Positions 1 through 8,199 of a stretch of 64,000 nucleotides of DNA are shown here, piece by piece. The stretch spans positions 3,715,501 to 3,779,500 of the forward strand of contig NZ_CP099760.1 in assembly GCF_040760005.1 (NCBI RefSeq). Direction: 5' to 3'. The stretch comes from Pseudomonas sp. stari2. GTDB lineage: Bacteria; Pseudomonadota; Gammaproteobacteria; Pseudomonadales; Pseudomonadaceae. The position numbers and the translations under genes are program-made. Each line of letters opens with the position of its first letter. Position 1 is the stretch's first letter. Below the pieces are notes generated by a model. It did no database searches and was not told the DNA's origin. It worked only from the letters and a program-made list of their open reading frames with translations.

Positions 1-994
1 GAAAAAAAGGATGTGCAACGCTATCACTGGAGCGGGCTAGTGGCGGAACTTTGGCCAAACCCAGCAACGAAAGCTGATTCGCCATCATGTAGAAGGCAGG
101 CGTATTCGTGATCATGTTTTCGATGAATCCCTGAGCGCTGCTGCGTTCGCTGTAGCGAAAAGGGTTGGTCTCACTGTCTTTTGTCCGGTCCATTAGGTCG
201 AGGAACATGTCGTAAGTCATGCGACTGCCCAGACTGTGGGTCACGAATAAATTCTTGTGCGGTGTTTTTTCACTTTCCTGCGCAGAGGGCCATACACATT
301 TTTTATCCTTGTCCGTAGGCGTGATGGCATGGCAAATCCCCTCTGCAAGCCCCCGCACCATGGTCTGCCCATAGGTTCCGGTATAGAGAATGGCATCGGA
401 CAAGTTCCGGTCAAAAACCTGCTCCTTGATTGTTTTATCGAGCAAAAGCCTTGGTGGCGCCTGTACCGTTGCAGGAATTTTCGGGTCGGGGAACTCAATG
501 CATGGCTCGCGTTTTTTATTTGCGAAAACAGACGGCGAGTCATATCCAAGCTGATTGCTTTTCAGCCATCGGGTCAGGGGTGACCAGGTAATTTCAATCG
601 CCTCTACGCTCACTGCGCGGTCCCTGTCAGGCAGAGTCAGAGAGTAATTTCTTTTGAGGACGTTCACCCCTGAGTGTGGGTCTTCTTCTCCCCCCATAAA
701 GACGTTCACATTGATGAATTCATCAGATTTGATTCCGCCGGGTACGGGTTTCAATCCCATCGCAGCAGCGTTTTTTTCATTCAACCAGCCGTCAGGACCC
801 AGGGCGTAACCCGGACAGTGATCTCCTACACCATGAACAAAAAACAGCCTCACAGGGGTGTTGTCAGGGAGCAGTTTCTGTAACGGTTTTATAGTGCCTG
901 GAGAGTTATCGCTGGCATTGTAGATAAGAGGGGTGGACGAACAAGCGGTCAAACTCAAAACGATAGTTGCGCAGAGCGCGCGAGGGATGTTCAT
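1..994 (-). CDS. lipoprotein with alpha/beta-hydrolase features, 3' end beyond window
   Basis: A frame on the minus strand stays open from an ATG at 994 to the left edge, so the C-terminus is missing. The start has a good AAGGAG ribosome site a few bases upstream. The N-terminus is a lipoprotein signal ending in LTAC (Cys at about residue 18), followed by an FFVHGVGDH segment and, about 200 residues later, VTHSLGSR, which looks like the nucleophile elbow of a serine alpha/beta hydrolase. By inference it is an outer-membrane or periplasmic esterase/lipase-like lipoprotein of unknown substrate. Between it and the next gene (995-1274) I see nothing coding. Base composition is lower in GC than the island to the right. 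Confidence 0.6.
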   Translation of the reverse strand, partial: MNIPRALCATIVLSLTACSSTPLIYNASDNSPGTIKPLQKLLPDNTPVRLFFVHGVGDHCPGYALGPDGWLNEKNAAAMGLKPVPGGIKSDEFINVNVFMGGEEDPHSGVNVLKRNYSLTLPDRDRAVSVEAIEITWSPLTRWLKSNQLGYDSPSVFANKKREPCIEFPDPKIPATVQAPPRLLLDKTIKEQVFDRNLSDAILYTGTYGQTMVRGLAEGICHAITPTDKDKKCVWPSAQESEKTPHKNLFVTHSLGSRMTYDMFLDLMDRTKDSETNPFRYSERSSAQGFIENMITNTPAFYMMANQLSLLGLAKVPPLARSSDSVAHPFF

Positions 995-1274
995 TTTCAG
1001 ACTCCTTGCCTATGGATGCAGCTATCCACTCATGGGCATTGAAGTCATGCAGATTTGAAACTGGCGGAGTACACACAGATGCCCATGTTCAGGTTAGGTG
1101 TAAAAACCATGGCTGCAACCTGCGTTTTGACAATCGTATTAAAGCTCGCACAAGCGTCTTGATGAGTCCGCGTGCTGATGGGCAACCCTTGCCTCAAAGA
1201 CCGATTGACCGGCCTCTGAAGCAAAGCAGATACGCTGAATGACTCAGACCATTCAGACAGCGCATCACTGCAAA

Positions 1275-2024
1275 TCACAAGCGAAAGTACGATACGTAAG
1301 GCAGGAACGGCGAACGCAGGACCTGAATAGTGTTCATGTCAAACACTTCAAGCAGCGCTTGTGTTTCGCCCGGGAAGTGAGGGCAGTTCAGCTCGTCAAA
1401 TACCAGAATCGAACCTTTTGACAGTCGTGGCTTGATCGCTTCCAGCACATCCTTCGTCGGCTTATAGACGTCCATATCGAAAATGGCCATCGAGATGAGC
1501 GAGTGAGGATTGTCTTCAAGCCATCGTTTCGAAGTCTCTGAAGCATCGCCCTTGATCAGAGTGAACTTCTTCAGGTGATTATTCGGGCTTAACGACTCTT
1601 GAGCCTGGAGAAGCCGCTCCAGCAAATTCTCATAGCCATCGTCTACATGAAAATCGCCCGCTTTTACTTGCGCACCATCTTTCTCGTCAACTTCGGCAAA
1701 ACCACTGAAGGTGTCGAAGCCAAAGATATGCCGCGAGTAATTGTAGGGTTCCTTGATAGCCCGAAGATTCAGCAACGTTGCCAGACTGCTGCCGTAATGA
1801 ACGCCAAACTCGCAGATAGATCCCGCGACAGGGAGCATCTCGTCGTACAGGAAGTTAAGGTTCAAGATTCGCGCCAGGGAAGGCCTAGACAGAGTAGCAA
1901 CCGAAGGCCAGTTCCAGTATTCCCCTGCGATTGTATGAATCTCGCCATGAATATCCCGCAGCTCCTTGTAGGCATCCGCTTGGCTGGGAGGGGTGAAAAA
2001 CAGCTGACCGTCTTGAGTTTTCAT
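1275..2024 (-). CDS. TylF/MycF-type SAM-dependent methyltransferase
   Basis: 249 residues. A class I methyltransferase fold is suggested by CEFGVHYGSS (SAM-binding motif I, about residue 70), the FGFDTFSGF segment typical of TylF/macrocin O-methyltransferases, and IFDMDVYKPT followed by a strand ending in GSILVFDEL. Family members O-methylate sugars in antibiotics and surface glycans; the substrate here is unknown. Its ATG overlaps the stop of the upstream metallo-beta-lactamase-fold gene by four bases (ATGA), so the two are almost certainly translated from one mRNA and probably act on one pathway. No glycosyltransferase lies nearby, so an O-antigen role is only a guess. Confidence 0.75.
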   Translation of the reverse strand: MKTQDGQLFFTPPSQADAYKELRDIHGEIHTIAGEYWNWPSVATLSRPSLARILNLNFLYDEMLPVAGSICEFGVHYGSSLATLLNLRAIKEPYNYSRHIFGFDTFSGFAEVDEKDGAQVKAGDFHVDDGYENLLERLLQAQESLSPNNHLKKFTLIKGDASETSKRWLEDNPHSLISMAIFDMDVYKPTKDVLEAIKPRLSKGSILVFDELNCPHFPGETQALLEVFDMNTIQVLRSPFLPYVSYFRL

Positions 2025-3175
2025 TTACTTTCCATCAAAAAGTTAAGACCGTTCGAAATGAGTTTGCTTTGAATCAGGTAGGCCAGTTTGGAAACCCTGG
2101 CGTGGATGCTGGATATATTTTGATCCGGCCTGTGCACGAGCCCCATGCCTCCGATGATAATCGCCTCCAGCGTCAGCTCGGCGTTCAATATCCTTGACCA
2201 GACATGCCGCGAAGCCTCGTAGCCGACAGTACCGCTCTCGTATTCATCCGACGCCGTGAGCAATCTCACGGGAACAGGACCGCCCACTGCCTTGTTCAGA
2301 AAACGCTCGAGCTGCTCAAGCAGCAAATCAAAGAGCTCTTCACCTGGGGACTCGTGGAGCTGACCCGTTTTTATGTCGATTCCGGACACACACTGGGTGA
2401 ACGGCCCTGGATTTCGGCGCAAAAAGTCTTGCGCAAGATCGTAGAGAGAACCTCTATCCCAAGAGGCCGGGTATTGATACAGCGATTGATTCGCGTAATA
2501 GAAACCCTTATCGAGCCCCAGATGTTTGAGGTTAGCCGTGGTTGCGGCCTGATAGGACTTGAATCGAGACTCGATCATCTCGTCCGCACTTTGCTTGTCA
2601 AAGGACGGGTAGTTGACCGGAAAACTGTCAGCGATTCCGAACTGGATAAAAAAGTAACGACGTTCAACCGGGACCGTACTCAAACACTCATTGAGCGCAT
2701 CGGTGAGCGCAACCGGATACTCGTGCCAGTTATCGTTGGCATGAATGACCGCATCGGTTTCAGACACGATAGTCACAATCGAATCGTATTCCGTGAAATC
2801 CGGATTGATGAAGCATCTCAGCTCCACTCCGTCGACGCAATGCGCCTCTTCTGTCAGCTCAACCGGATAACGGCCGGTAAGGCGCTCAATACGTTTGGAC
2901 AGCCCATTCGTCTTGAACTTCGGAACAAAGAACGTGGCGTCTGCCAGATGCTGCTGAATGAAAAACTCATCCAGATGATCGTCATGACCATGCGAAATGA
3001 TGACATTAAGTTTATCGACCGAAAGAGAAAGCAACTTCTCAATCATTGCTGTTCTGGGTGACGGGTTTTGAATCCACCCGCCAAACGCTGGAGAAACGTA
3101 CCAGGGATCAGTAAGAAAATAACTGCCCTTCTCTTCCAGAAGCAATGAGGCGTGATTGACGAACTCTATATCCAA
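2021..3175 (-). CDS. metallo-beta-lactamase-fold hydrolase
   Basis: 384 residues. The zinc-binding HxHxDH signature is visible as SHGHDDH near residue 62, preceded by FLTDPWY, an early segment typical of UlaG/CMP-Neu5Ac-hydroxylase-like MBL proteins. The C-terminal ~150 residues match nothing I recognise. It is first in a two-gene operon with the TylF-type methyltransferase (four-base overlap). The upstream stretch 3176-3469 (294 bases) is AT-rich and probably carries this promoter and that of the divergent beta-propeller gene; no clear operator was seen. The reaction is unknown. Confidence 0.65.
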   Translation of the reverse strand: MDIEFVNHASLLLEEKGSYFLTDPWYVSPAFGGWIQNPSPRTAMIEKLLSLSVDKLNVIISHGHDDHLDEFFIQQHLADATFFVPKFKTNGLSKRIERLTGRYPVELTEEAHCVDGVELRCFINPDFTEYDSIVTIVSETDAVIHANDNWHEYPVALTDALNECLSTVPVERRYFFIQFGIADSFPVNYPSFDKQSADEMIESRFKSYQAATTANLKHLGLDKGFYYANQSLYQYPASWDRGSLYDLAQDFLRRNPGPFTQCVSGIDIKTGQLHESPGEELFDLLLEQLERFLNKAVGGPVPVRLLTASDEYESGTVGYEASRHVWSRILNAELTLEAIIIGGMGLVHRPDQNISSIHARVSKLAYLIQSKLISNGLNFLMESK

Positions 3176-3469
3176 CTGCCTAACCCTTCATATATTAATT
3201 AATCAAATCGTGAGTTAAGCAAAAGAACAACCACCTCAAAAAAAATAACCCACTGCCAGTTTACTGACAAACCACCACTGAACGCAGCCGCTACACCACT
3301 TTGCATACATTTTCAATCACCTGCTCAAAAAAATAACACACCTGGGCTCAGTACGAAAAGTAGCAATGCGGCCGTCGCAGCGTGCAGATCAGCAAGGTAC
3401 TCTGGTCCTGTATCGGCCGCCGAACGCGATTCCACACCCGTCCATTCAAGAAAAATTCTGAGGCCTTTG

Positions 3470-4531
3470 ATGTTGTTTTCAAAAACGTGGCTCGCACTTG
3501 CAGGCTTGGCGCTTGGCCTGACCGGCCCCCATGTTCAAGCGAAGGAGCCGTTGCTATACACCCTCGACGCTTCAACGGTATTGCCAGGCGACGGTTACAG
3601 TTGGGGCTTCGCGGCACTGGAACCCAAGGGTCCGCATCTGTTCGTCGCCCGCCGCGAAAACGGCCTGTCGGTGTTCGACGTCGACCAACAGAAACTGCTG
3701 AAGACCCTCGACAACTCAACCGGCGCCAACGCCGTCGCCTTCGTACCGGAACGCAACCGCGCCTATGTCGCCAACATGGATGGAACGCTGGGTATCGTGG
3801 CGCTGGATCGTCTGCAAGTGTTGCAACGGCTCAAGCTCGATTCAGGCAACCTCAACAACCTGGTTTATGACGCCAGCCGCGACCGGTTGATCGTCACCAG
3901 CGGTCGGCGCGGCGATCATTCGACGCTGTATCTGATCGATGCGAAAACCGATCGTCTGACCGATGCGGTGGATGTGCCGGCGCAAAAGCTCGACGGCCCG
4001 GTGATCCTTGAAAACGGCCACTTCATCGTCCCCATGCGCGACGAGGATAAAGTCGCCGTGCTTTCAGGAGCAAAGCTCGAACAGCAGCAATTCTGGACAT
4101 TCAAGGGTTGCAGCAAGCCCAGCGCACTGGCGGTGGACGAATCGCGCCAGCGTCTGTTTGTGGCCTGTCGAGGGAACAATCCGACTCTGGTGATCGCGGA
4201 TCTGGCCACGGGTAAAGCTTTTAGCACCCTGCCCATCGGCCGTGCCGTGAACGCGCTGGCTTACGATCGGATGAAAGACCAGTTGCTGGTGCCCAGCGGC
4301 GCCGACGCCAGCCTCGCGATTATCCAGCGCGACAATCAGAGTCAATACCATCTGCTCGGCACAGTCGGGACCCGGCCATGGGCGCACAACATGGTGCTGG
4401 ACGCCCAACGCGGTCAGGCCTATCTGTTCACCGCCGACTTCACCCAACCCGCGTCGAGCCGGGAACAACCCAAACCCGACCCGGTGTTTCACCCCGACAC
4501 TTTTACGGTCCTGACCTTCAAGTCGCAGTAA
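3470..4531 (+). CDS. periplasmic YncE/YVTN-type beta-propeller protein
   Basis: 353 residues starting at ATG 3470, with an AGG ribosome site six bases upstream; the TTG just before it is less likely. A signal peptide ends around HVQA-KE. The rest is a run of ~40-residue repeats of the type LFVARRENGLSVFDVD, YVANMDGTLGIVAL, LFVACRGNNPTLVIAD, characteristic of YncE-like seven-bladed propellers. Such proteins are periplasmic, often near metal or iron uptake genes; the ligand here is unknown. It ends 15 bases before a histidine-kinase remnant, so it may once have been part of a regulatory operon cut by arrival of the island. Confidence 0.7.
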   Translation: MLFSKTWLALAGLALGLTGPHVQAKEPLLYTLDASTVLPGDGYSWGFAALEPKGPHLFVARRENGLSVFDVDQQKLLKTLDNSTGANAVAFVPERNRAYVANMDGTLGIVALDRLQVLQRLKLDSGNLNNLVYDASRDRLIVTSGRRGDHSTLYLIDAKTDRLTDAVDVPAQKLDGPVILENGHFIVPMRDEDKVAVLSGAKLEQQQFWTFKGCSKPSALAVDESRQRLFVACRGNNPTLVIADLATGKAFSTLPIGRAVNALAYDRMKDQLLVPSGADASLAIIQRDNQSQYHLLGTVGTRPWAHNMVLDAQRGQAYLFTADFTQPASSREQPKPDPVFHPDTFTVLTFKSQ

Positions 4532-4546
4532 GCGTCAGGAAGCGCG

Positions 4547-4711
4547 GTGTTGCACCGGCTGTACCGCACCGAACCCAGCCGCCATACGCCAGGCAACGGG
4601 TTGGGCTTGAGCATGGTTTCGGCGGTCGCGCGCCTGCATGACATGCGCCTCACCGTAAACGATGCGGCCCCCGGTTGCCGCATCGACATGCTCGGAAAGC
4701 CCTTGCGGCAA
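4547..4711 (+). pseudogene. remnant of sensor histidine kinase C-terminus
   Basis: Reading from 4547, about 55 codons encode LYRTEPSRHTPGNGLGLSMV and then a short strand-rich tail. This is the G1/G2 end of a HATPase_c domain (R.Y R.E.SR ... GNGLGLS). There is no start codon, no kinase core upstream and no response regulator. The frame then runs into unrelated sequence. I read it as the 3' stump of a two-component sensor gene, marking where the stress island joins older chromosome. Confidence 0.7.
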
Positions 4712-4778
4712 CCGCCTGATCATGACGCGCAGGTGCCCTGTGTGCCTGCGCGCTCAGCCGAAAGCGTTTTTCTCTCAG

Positions 4779-4792
4779 TTGATTTTAATCAA
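4779..4792 (+). promoter_or_regulatory. ANR/FNR box, perfect, upstream of arcD-like gene
   Basis: TTGATTTTAATCAA, an exact TTGAT-N4-ATCAA palindrome, centred about 102 bases before the ATG at 4888. An AT-rich hexamer near 4818 could be the -10. It predicts induction by an FNR-type regulator in low oxygen of the antiporter and probably of hsp20 behind it. Confidence 0.85.
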
Positions 4793-4887
4793 ACACGCCT
4801 GCGCGCTTCTCGACGAGATTAATCCTCGACGTCCGCATGACCGCGTCCGCGGCCAATGCCGACCATCTTGTCTCGTGGAGGCGCGTC

Positions 4888-6381
4888 ATGGCTACTCAAC
4901 TGCAAGACCTTCAACCGGGCGCTACCCCCGCCCAGCATCCGCCACTGATTGGCAGTTTGCGCAAGAGTGAGCCCAGGCGCCTGACGCTGAGCCTGCTGGT
5001 GGCGCTGGTGGTGGGTTCGATGATCGGCAGCGGCATTTTCAGCCTGCCGCAGAACATGGCCGCCAGCGCCGGGGCCGGGGCGATCCTGATCGGCTGGCTG
5101 ATCACCGGAGTCGGCATGCTGTCTCTGGCACTGGTCTATCAGAGTTTGTCCAACCGCCAGCCGGCACTGGATAACGGTGTATTCGCCTACGCCCGGGCAC
5201 TGGGTGGTGATTTTCTCAGCTTCAACTCTGCCTGGGGTTACTGGATCAGCGCCTGGATCGGCAACGTCAGCTACCTGGTGATTCTGTTTGCCGCGCTGAG
5301 TTACTTCTTTCCGGCATTTGGCGACGGCAATAACAAGGCAGCGATTGCCGGTGCGTCGGTCGTGCTCTGGTCGTTGCACTGGATGATCCTGCGGGGCATG
5401 CGCACGGCGGCCCGTGCCAACGCCCTGAGCACCGCGGCCAAGATCGTGCCGCTGCTGTTGTTCATCGGTTTTGTGATCGCGGCCTTCCGGCGCGACACCT
5501 TCGCCATGGACTTTTGGGGCGCTCCGGCGCTGGGCAGCACCCTCGACCAGGTCAAGAGCACGATGCTGGTGACGGTCTGGGTGTTTATCGGGATCGAAGG
5601 CGCCAATGTGTTTTCTGCCCGCGCCGCAGAACGCGCTGATGTCGGACGCGCCACGGTCATCGGTTTTGTCATTACCCTGTTGCTGCTGATCGCGGTTTCC
5701 CTGTTGTCCCTGGGCATTCTCAAACAGCCGGAACTGGCCGCCCTGAAAAACCCTTCGATGGCCGGCGTACTGCAGGCTGCCGCCGGGCCATGGGGTGCCG
5801 TGCTGATCAGCATCGGCCTGATTGTTTCGGTCGGTGGCGCCCTGCTCGCCTGGACCCTTCTGGCGGCCGAATCGGTGTTCACACCGGCGAAGGAAAAGGT
5901 CATGCCACCGTCGCTCGGCGCAGAGTCCACCCGCGGCGTACCGGCCCACGCCTTGTGGCTGACCAACGGATGCATCCAGCTGTTTCTGTTGCTGACGCTG
6001 TACTCGAGCGCCAGTTACCTGGCACTGATTTCCCTTGCCACCTCGATGATTCTGCTGCCCTACCTGCTCAGCAGTCTGTATGCACTGAAAATGACCTGGC
6101 AGGGCGAAACCTACGCCGGTCATCGCGCCCTGCAAGTGCGAGACCTGGCCATCGCGCTGGTCGCCACGCTGTATTGCGTCTGGCTGCTGTACGCCGCCGG
6201 CCCCAAATACATGCTGCTCAGCGCCTTGCTCTACGCCCCCGGCTCACTGATCTACCTGGGCACGCTGAAATCCCGTGAGGGGCAGCCCCTTGGCGGTCCC
6301 GAGACAGGTCTGCTGATCATCATCTGGGCCGCAGCGGCCTACGCCGGCTGGATGCTGTGGTCCGGGACGTTGACGTTGTAA
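4888..6381 (+). CDS. ArcD-like basic amino-acid/polyamine antiporter (APC family)
   Basis: 497 residues from ATG 4888 (GGAG seven bases upstream). A hydrophobic APC-family carrier with about 12-13 membrane spans; the first span carries VGSMIGSGIFSLP, the substrate-binding glycine loop of the family. The overall pattern, including the long early charged tail and the WVFIGIEGANVFSARA segment, is that of arginine:ornithine or related YjdE/ArcD exchangers of the inner membrane. Pseudomonads use ArcD in the ANR-controlled arginine deiminase pathway, but no arcABC genes follow here. A perfect ANR box lies upstream and hsp20 starts 75 bases downstream, probably on the same mRNA. Exact substrate is unproven. 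Confidence 0.75.
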   Translation: MATQLQDLQPGATPAQHPPLIGSLRKSEPRRLTLSLLVALVVGSMIGSGIFSLPQNMAASAGAGAILIGWLITGVGMLSLALVYQSLSNRQPALDNGVFAYARALGGDFLSFNSAWGYWISAWIGNVSYLVILFAALSYFFPAFGDGNNKAAIAGASVVLWSLHWMILRGMRTAARANALSTAAKIVPLLLFIGFVIAAFRRDTFAMDFWGAPALGSTLDQVKSTMLVTVWVFIGIEGANVFSARAAERADVGRATVIGFVITLLLLIAVSLLSLGILKQPELAALKNPSMAGVLQAAAGPWGAVLISIGLIVSVGGALLAWTLLAAESVFTPAKEKVMPPSLGAESTRGVPAHALWLTNGCIQLFLLLTLYSSASYLALISLATSMILLPYLLSSLYALKMTWQGETYAGHRALQVRDLAIALVATLYCVWLLYAAGPKYMLLSALLYAPGSLIYLGTLKSREGQPLGGPETGLLIIIWAAAAYAGWMLWSGTLTL

Positions 6382-6456
6382 GGAGTTCGTTCAGTCCGCG
6401 CGGTTCGCCGACAGGACGTCCGGCGCTGCGCTTTCCATCCGAGAGGAGTACCGAAA

Positions 6457-6999
6457 ATGAGCAATTCCGTGAAAAAAATGCAGGAACATGCGGACGTAAA
6501 ATCGAACCAGGTGCCCGTGACGACCGACCTCTGGCGCCCGCTGGAAAAGCTGCGGCAACAGGTCGACCACCTGTTCGAGGACTTCCACCGCGGATCATTT
6601 ATGTCGCCCTTCAGCCGCGGACTGTTCGATGTCGAACCGTTCTTCTCGCGTGACTTGTTCACCCGCAGCGTGCCTGCCGTGGACATCACCGAAAAGGATA
6701 AAAGCTTCGAGATCACCGCAGAACTGCCCGGCATGGATCAGAAGAACATCGAGATCAAACTGTCCAACGGCAGCCTGATCATCAAGGGCGAGAAAAAGGA
6801 AGACAAGGAAGAAAAACGCAAGGGTTATCACTTGAGCGAGCGTCACTACGGTTCCTTCGAGCGGGTGTTCAACCTGCCCAAAGGGGTCGACGCCGAGAAG
6901 ATCGATGCGCACTTCAGCAAAGGCGTATTGAGCATCTCGCTGCCGAAAAAGCCCGAAGCGATGAAAGCGGACAAGGTCGTGCCGATCAAGGGCGAATGA
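6457..6999 (+). CDS. Hsp20/alpha-crystallin small heat-shock protein
   Basis: 180 residues with a strong GAGGAG ribosome site. The alpha-crystallin domain runs from about residue 70 (AVDITEKDKSFEITAELPGM) to 165, with the conserved closing motif GVLSISLPK. It is an ATP-independent holdase that keeps unfolding proteins soluble. The N-terminus has the EKLRQQVDHLF amphipathic pattern of bacterial class A small heat-shock proteins. No sigma-32-like promoter or RNA thermometer was obvious directly upstream; transcription probably comes from the ANR-box promoter before the antiporter. A strong terminator follows. Confidence 0.92.
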   Translation: MSNSVKKMQEHADVKSNQVPVTTDLWRPLEKLRQQVDHLFEDFHRGSFMSPFSRGLFDVEPFFSRDLFTRSVPAVDITEKDKSFEITAELPGMDQKNIEIKLSNGSLIIKGEKKEDKEEKRKGYHLSERHYGSFERVFNLPKGVDAEKIDAHFSKGVLSISLPKKPEAMKADKVVPIKGE

Positions 7000-7013
7000 A
7001 TCCGCAGATGTAT

Positions 7014-7046
7014 GCCCCTTGCCGGAAAACCGGCAAGGGGCTTTTT
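7014..7046 (+). terminator. intrinsic terminator after hsp20
   Basis: A 12-base-pair stem (GCCCCTTGCCGG / CCGGCAAGGGGC) with an AAAA loop, followed by TTTTT. It ends the arcD-like/hsp20 unit and faces the 3' end of the exporter operon. Confidence 0.9.
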
Positions 7047-7054
7047 CTTGGGCC

Positions 7055-8197
7055 TCAGCCTCTGAAAATGTCGAATGGCTCGATCTTCAGCACCTTGCGA
7101 ATGCCTAGGTAGCTGGAAAACCCGGCAATCAACAGCACCAGACCAAACGCCAGTCCCAGATTCCAGAAAGTGACGATCGCAGCGTAGTTGGGAAGATAGG
7201 TTCGTGCGATGACGATCATCAGAGTCACCAGTCCGATGCCCAGACCATAACCGGTCATCGCGGTGAACATGGCCATGAAGAAGATCATGTAGACCATCTC
7301 CCGGCTCTTGGCGCCGATGGCTTTCAAAGCGGCAAACTTATCCAGGTTTTCCAGAATGAAACTGTAGAACGTCTGACCGGAAATCGACAGGCCGACCAGA
7401 AAACTGATGACTGTCATCATCAGAATATTGGTCCCGACACCGGTCTGATAGATGTAGAAGTCGGCAATACGCCGGTTGAACTCATCCCTGGTCAGGGCGA
7501 TGTAGCCCAACCGCGCCACTTGCTGCTTGATGGCTGCCTCACCTTGCCGGCTTCTGGGCTTGAGCAAAATGTATGACACGGTGAAGCGTGTCGTAGGGAT
7601 GTATTCGATGGCACGCCGGTAGGTTGTGTAAAGCGTCGGCACTCCGGTCAATCCACCGACCAGAACCCTGGCGATGCCGACGATGGTGCCCCGGTGGTCG
7701 TTGAGCTCGAACGAGGTACCGATGGCAGGGTTACCCAGTTTTGCGAACTCAGCATCGTGAACCACGATGAACGCGTTTTCGGCGTAGATATCCTCGATGG
7801 CGCCCTGCTCCAGGGCCGGACGGCCGAGCAGGCTGGTGTCGTCCAGACCAATCACGCTAACCCCTTGATATGTGCCATTTTCCAGGCGCACCTGGGCGCT
7901 GCCAATGAATACCGGGACGGCGTATTCCACCTGCTGCATGCTGCGCACTGCGTCCAGCAGGTAGTCCGGCAACGGGATGGCAATCGTCGGGGTGTTGACC
8001 GCCGGATCGATGATCCACATCGGTGCACCGACATTGGTGACCGTCGAATAGGCGCGGTTCAGGATGCCGGCGAACATGGCGGTCATTTGCATCATCAGGA
8101 ACACCGAGAAGGTGATACCCACCAGTAACGCGGAGAATTTGGCGCGATCATTGACCAGAAGCTTGTACCCGATGCGCAGAATTCCACTGTATTTCAT
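7055..8197 (-). CDS. DevC-like ABC transporter permease (FtsX family)
   Basis: 380 residues. The architecture is one N-terminal membrane span, a periplasmic domain of about 220 residues, then three spans at the C-terminus, ending with the cytoplasmic tail KVLKIEPFDIFRG. This matches MacB/DevC-type permeases, which work with a DevA ATPase, a DevB adaptor and a TolC-like duct to push a substrate across both membranes. It is the last gene of a five-gene operon (lipoprotein, ATPase, adaptor, outer-membrane factor, permease), three bases after its neighbour. Substrate unknown; in cyanobacteria DevBCA exports glycolipids. Confidence 0.8.
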   Translation of the reverse strand: MKYSGILRIGYKLLVNDRAKFSALLVGITFSVFLMMQMTAMFAGILNRAYSTVTNVGAPMWIIDPAVNTPTIAIPLPDYLLDAVRSMQQVEYAVPVFIGSAQVRLENGTYQGVSVIGLDDTSLLGRPALEQGAIEDIYAENAFIVVHDAEFAKLGNPAIGTSFELNDHRGTIVGIARVLVGGLTGVPTLYTTYRRAIEYIPTTRFTVSYILLKPRSRQGEAAIKQQVARLGYIALTRDEFNRRIADFYIYQTGVGTNILMMTVISFLVGLSISGQTFYSFILENLDKFAALKAIGAKSREMVYMIFFMAMFTAMTGYGLGIGLVTLMIVIARTYLPNYAAIVTFWNLGLAFGLVLLIAGFSSYLGIRKVLKIEPFDIFRG

Positions 8198-8199
8198 GG

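Noticed and set aside
4819..6135. A 438-codon open frame opposite the ArcD-like gene
   Set aside because: Gln/Arg/His-rich, no signal or motif, antisense to an evident membrane carrier.
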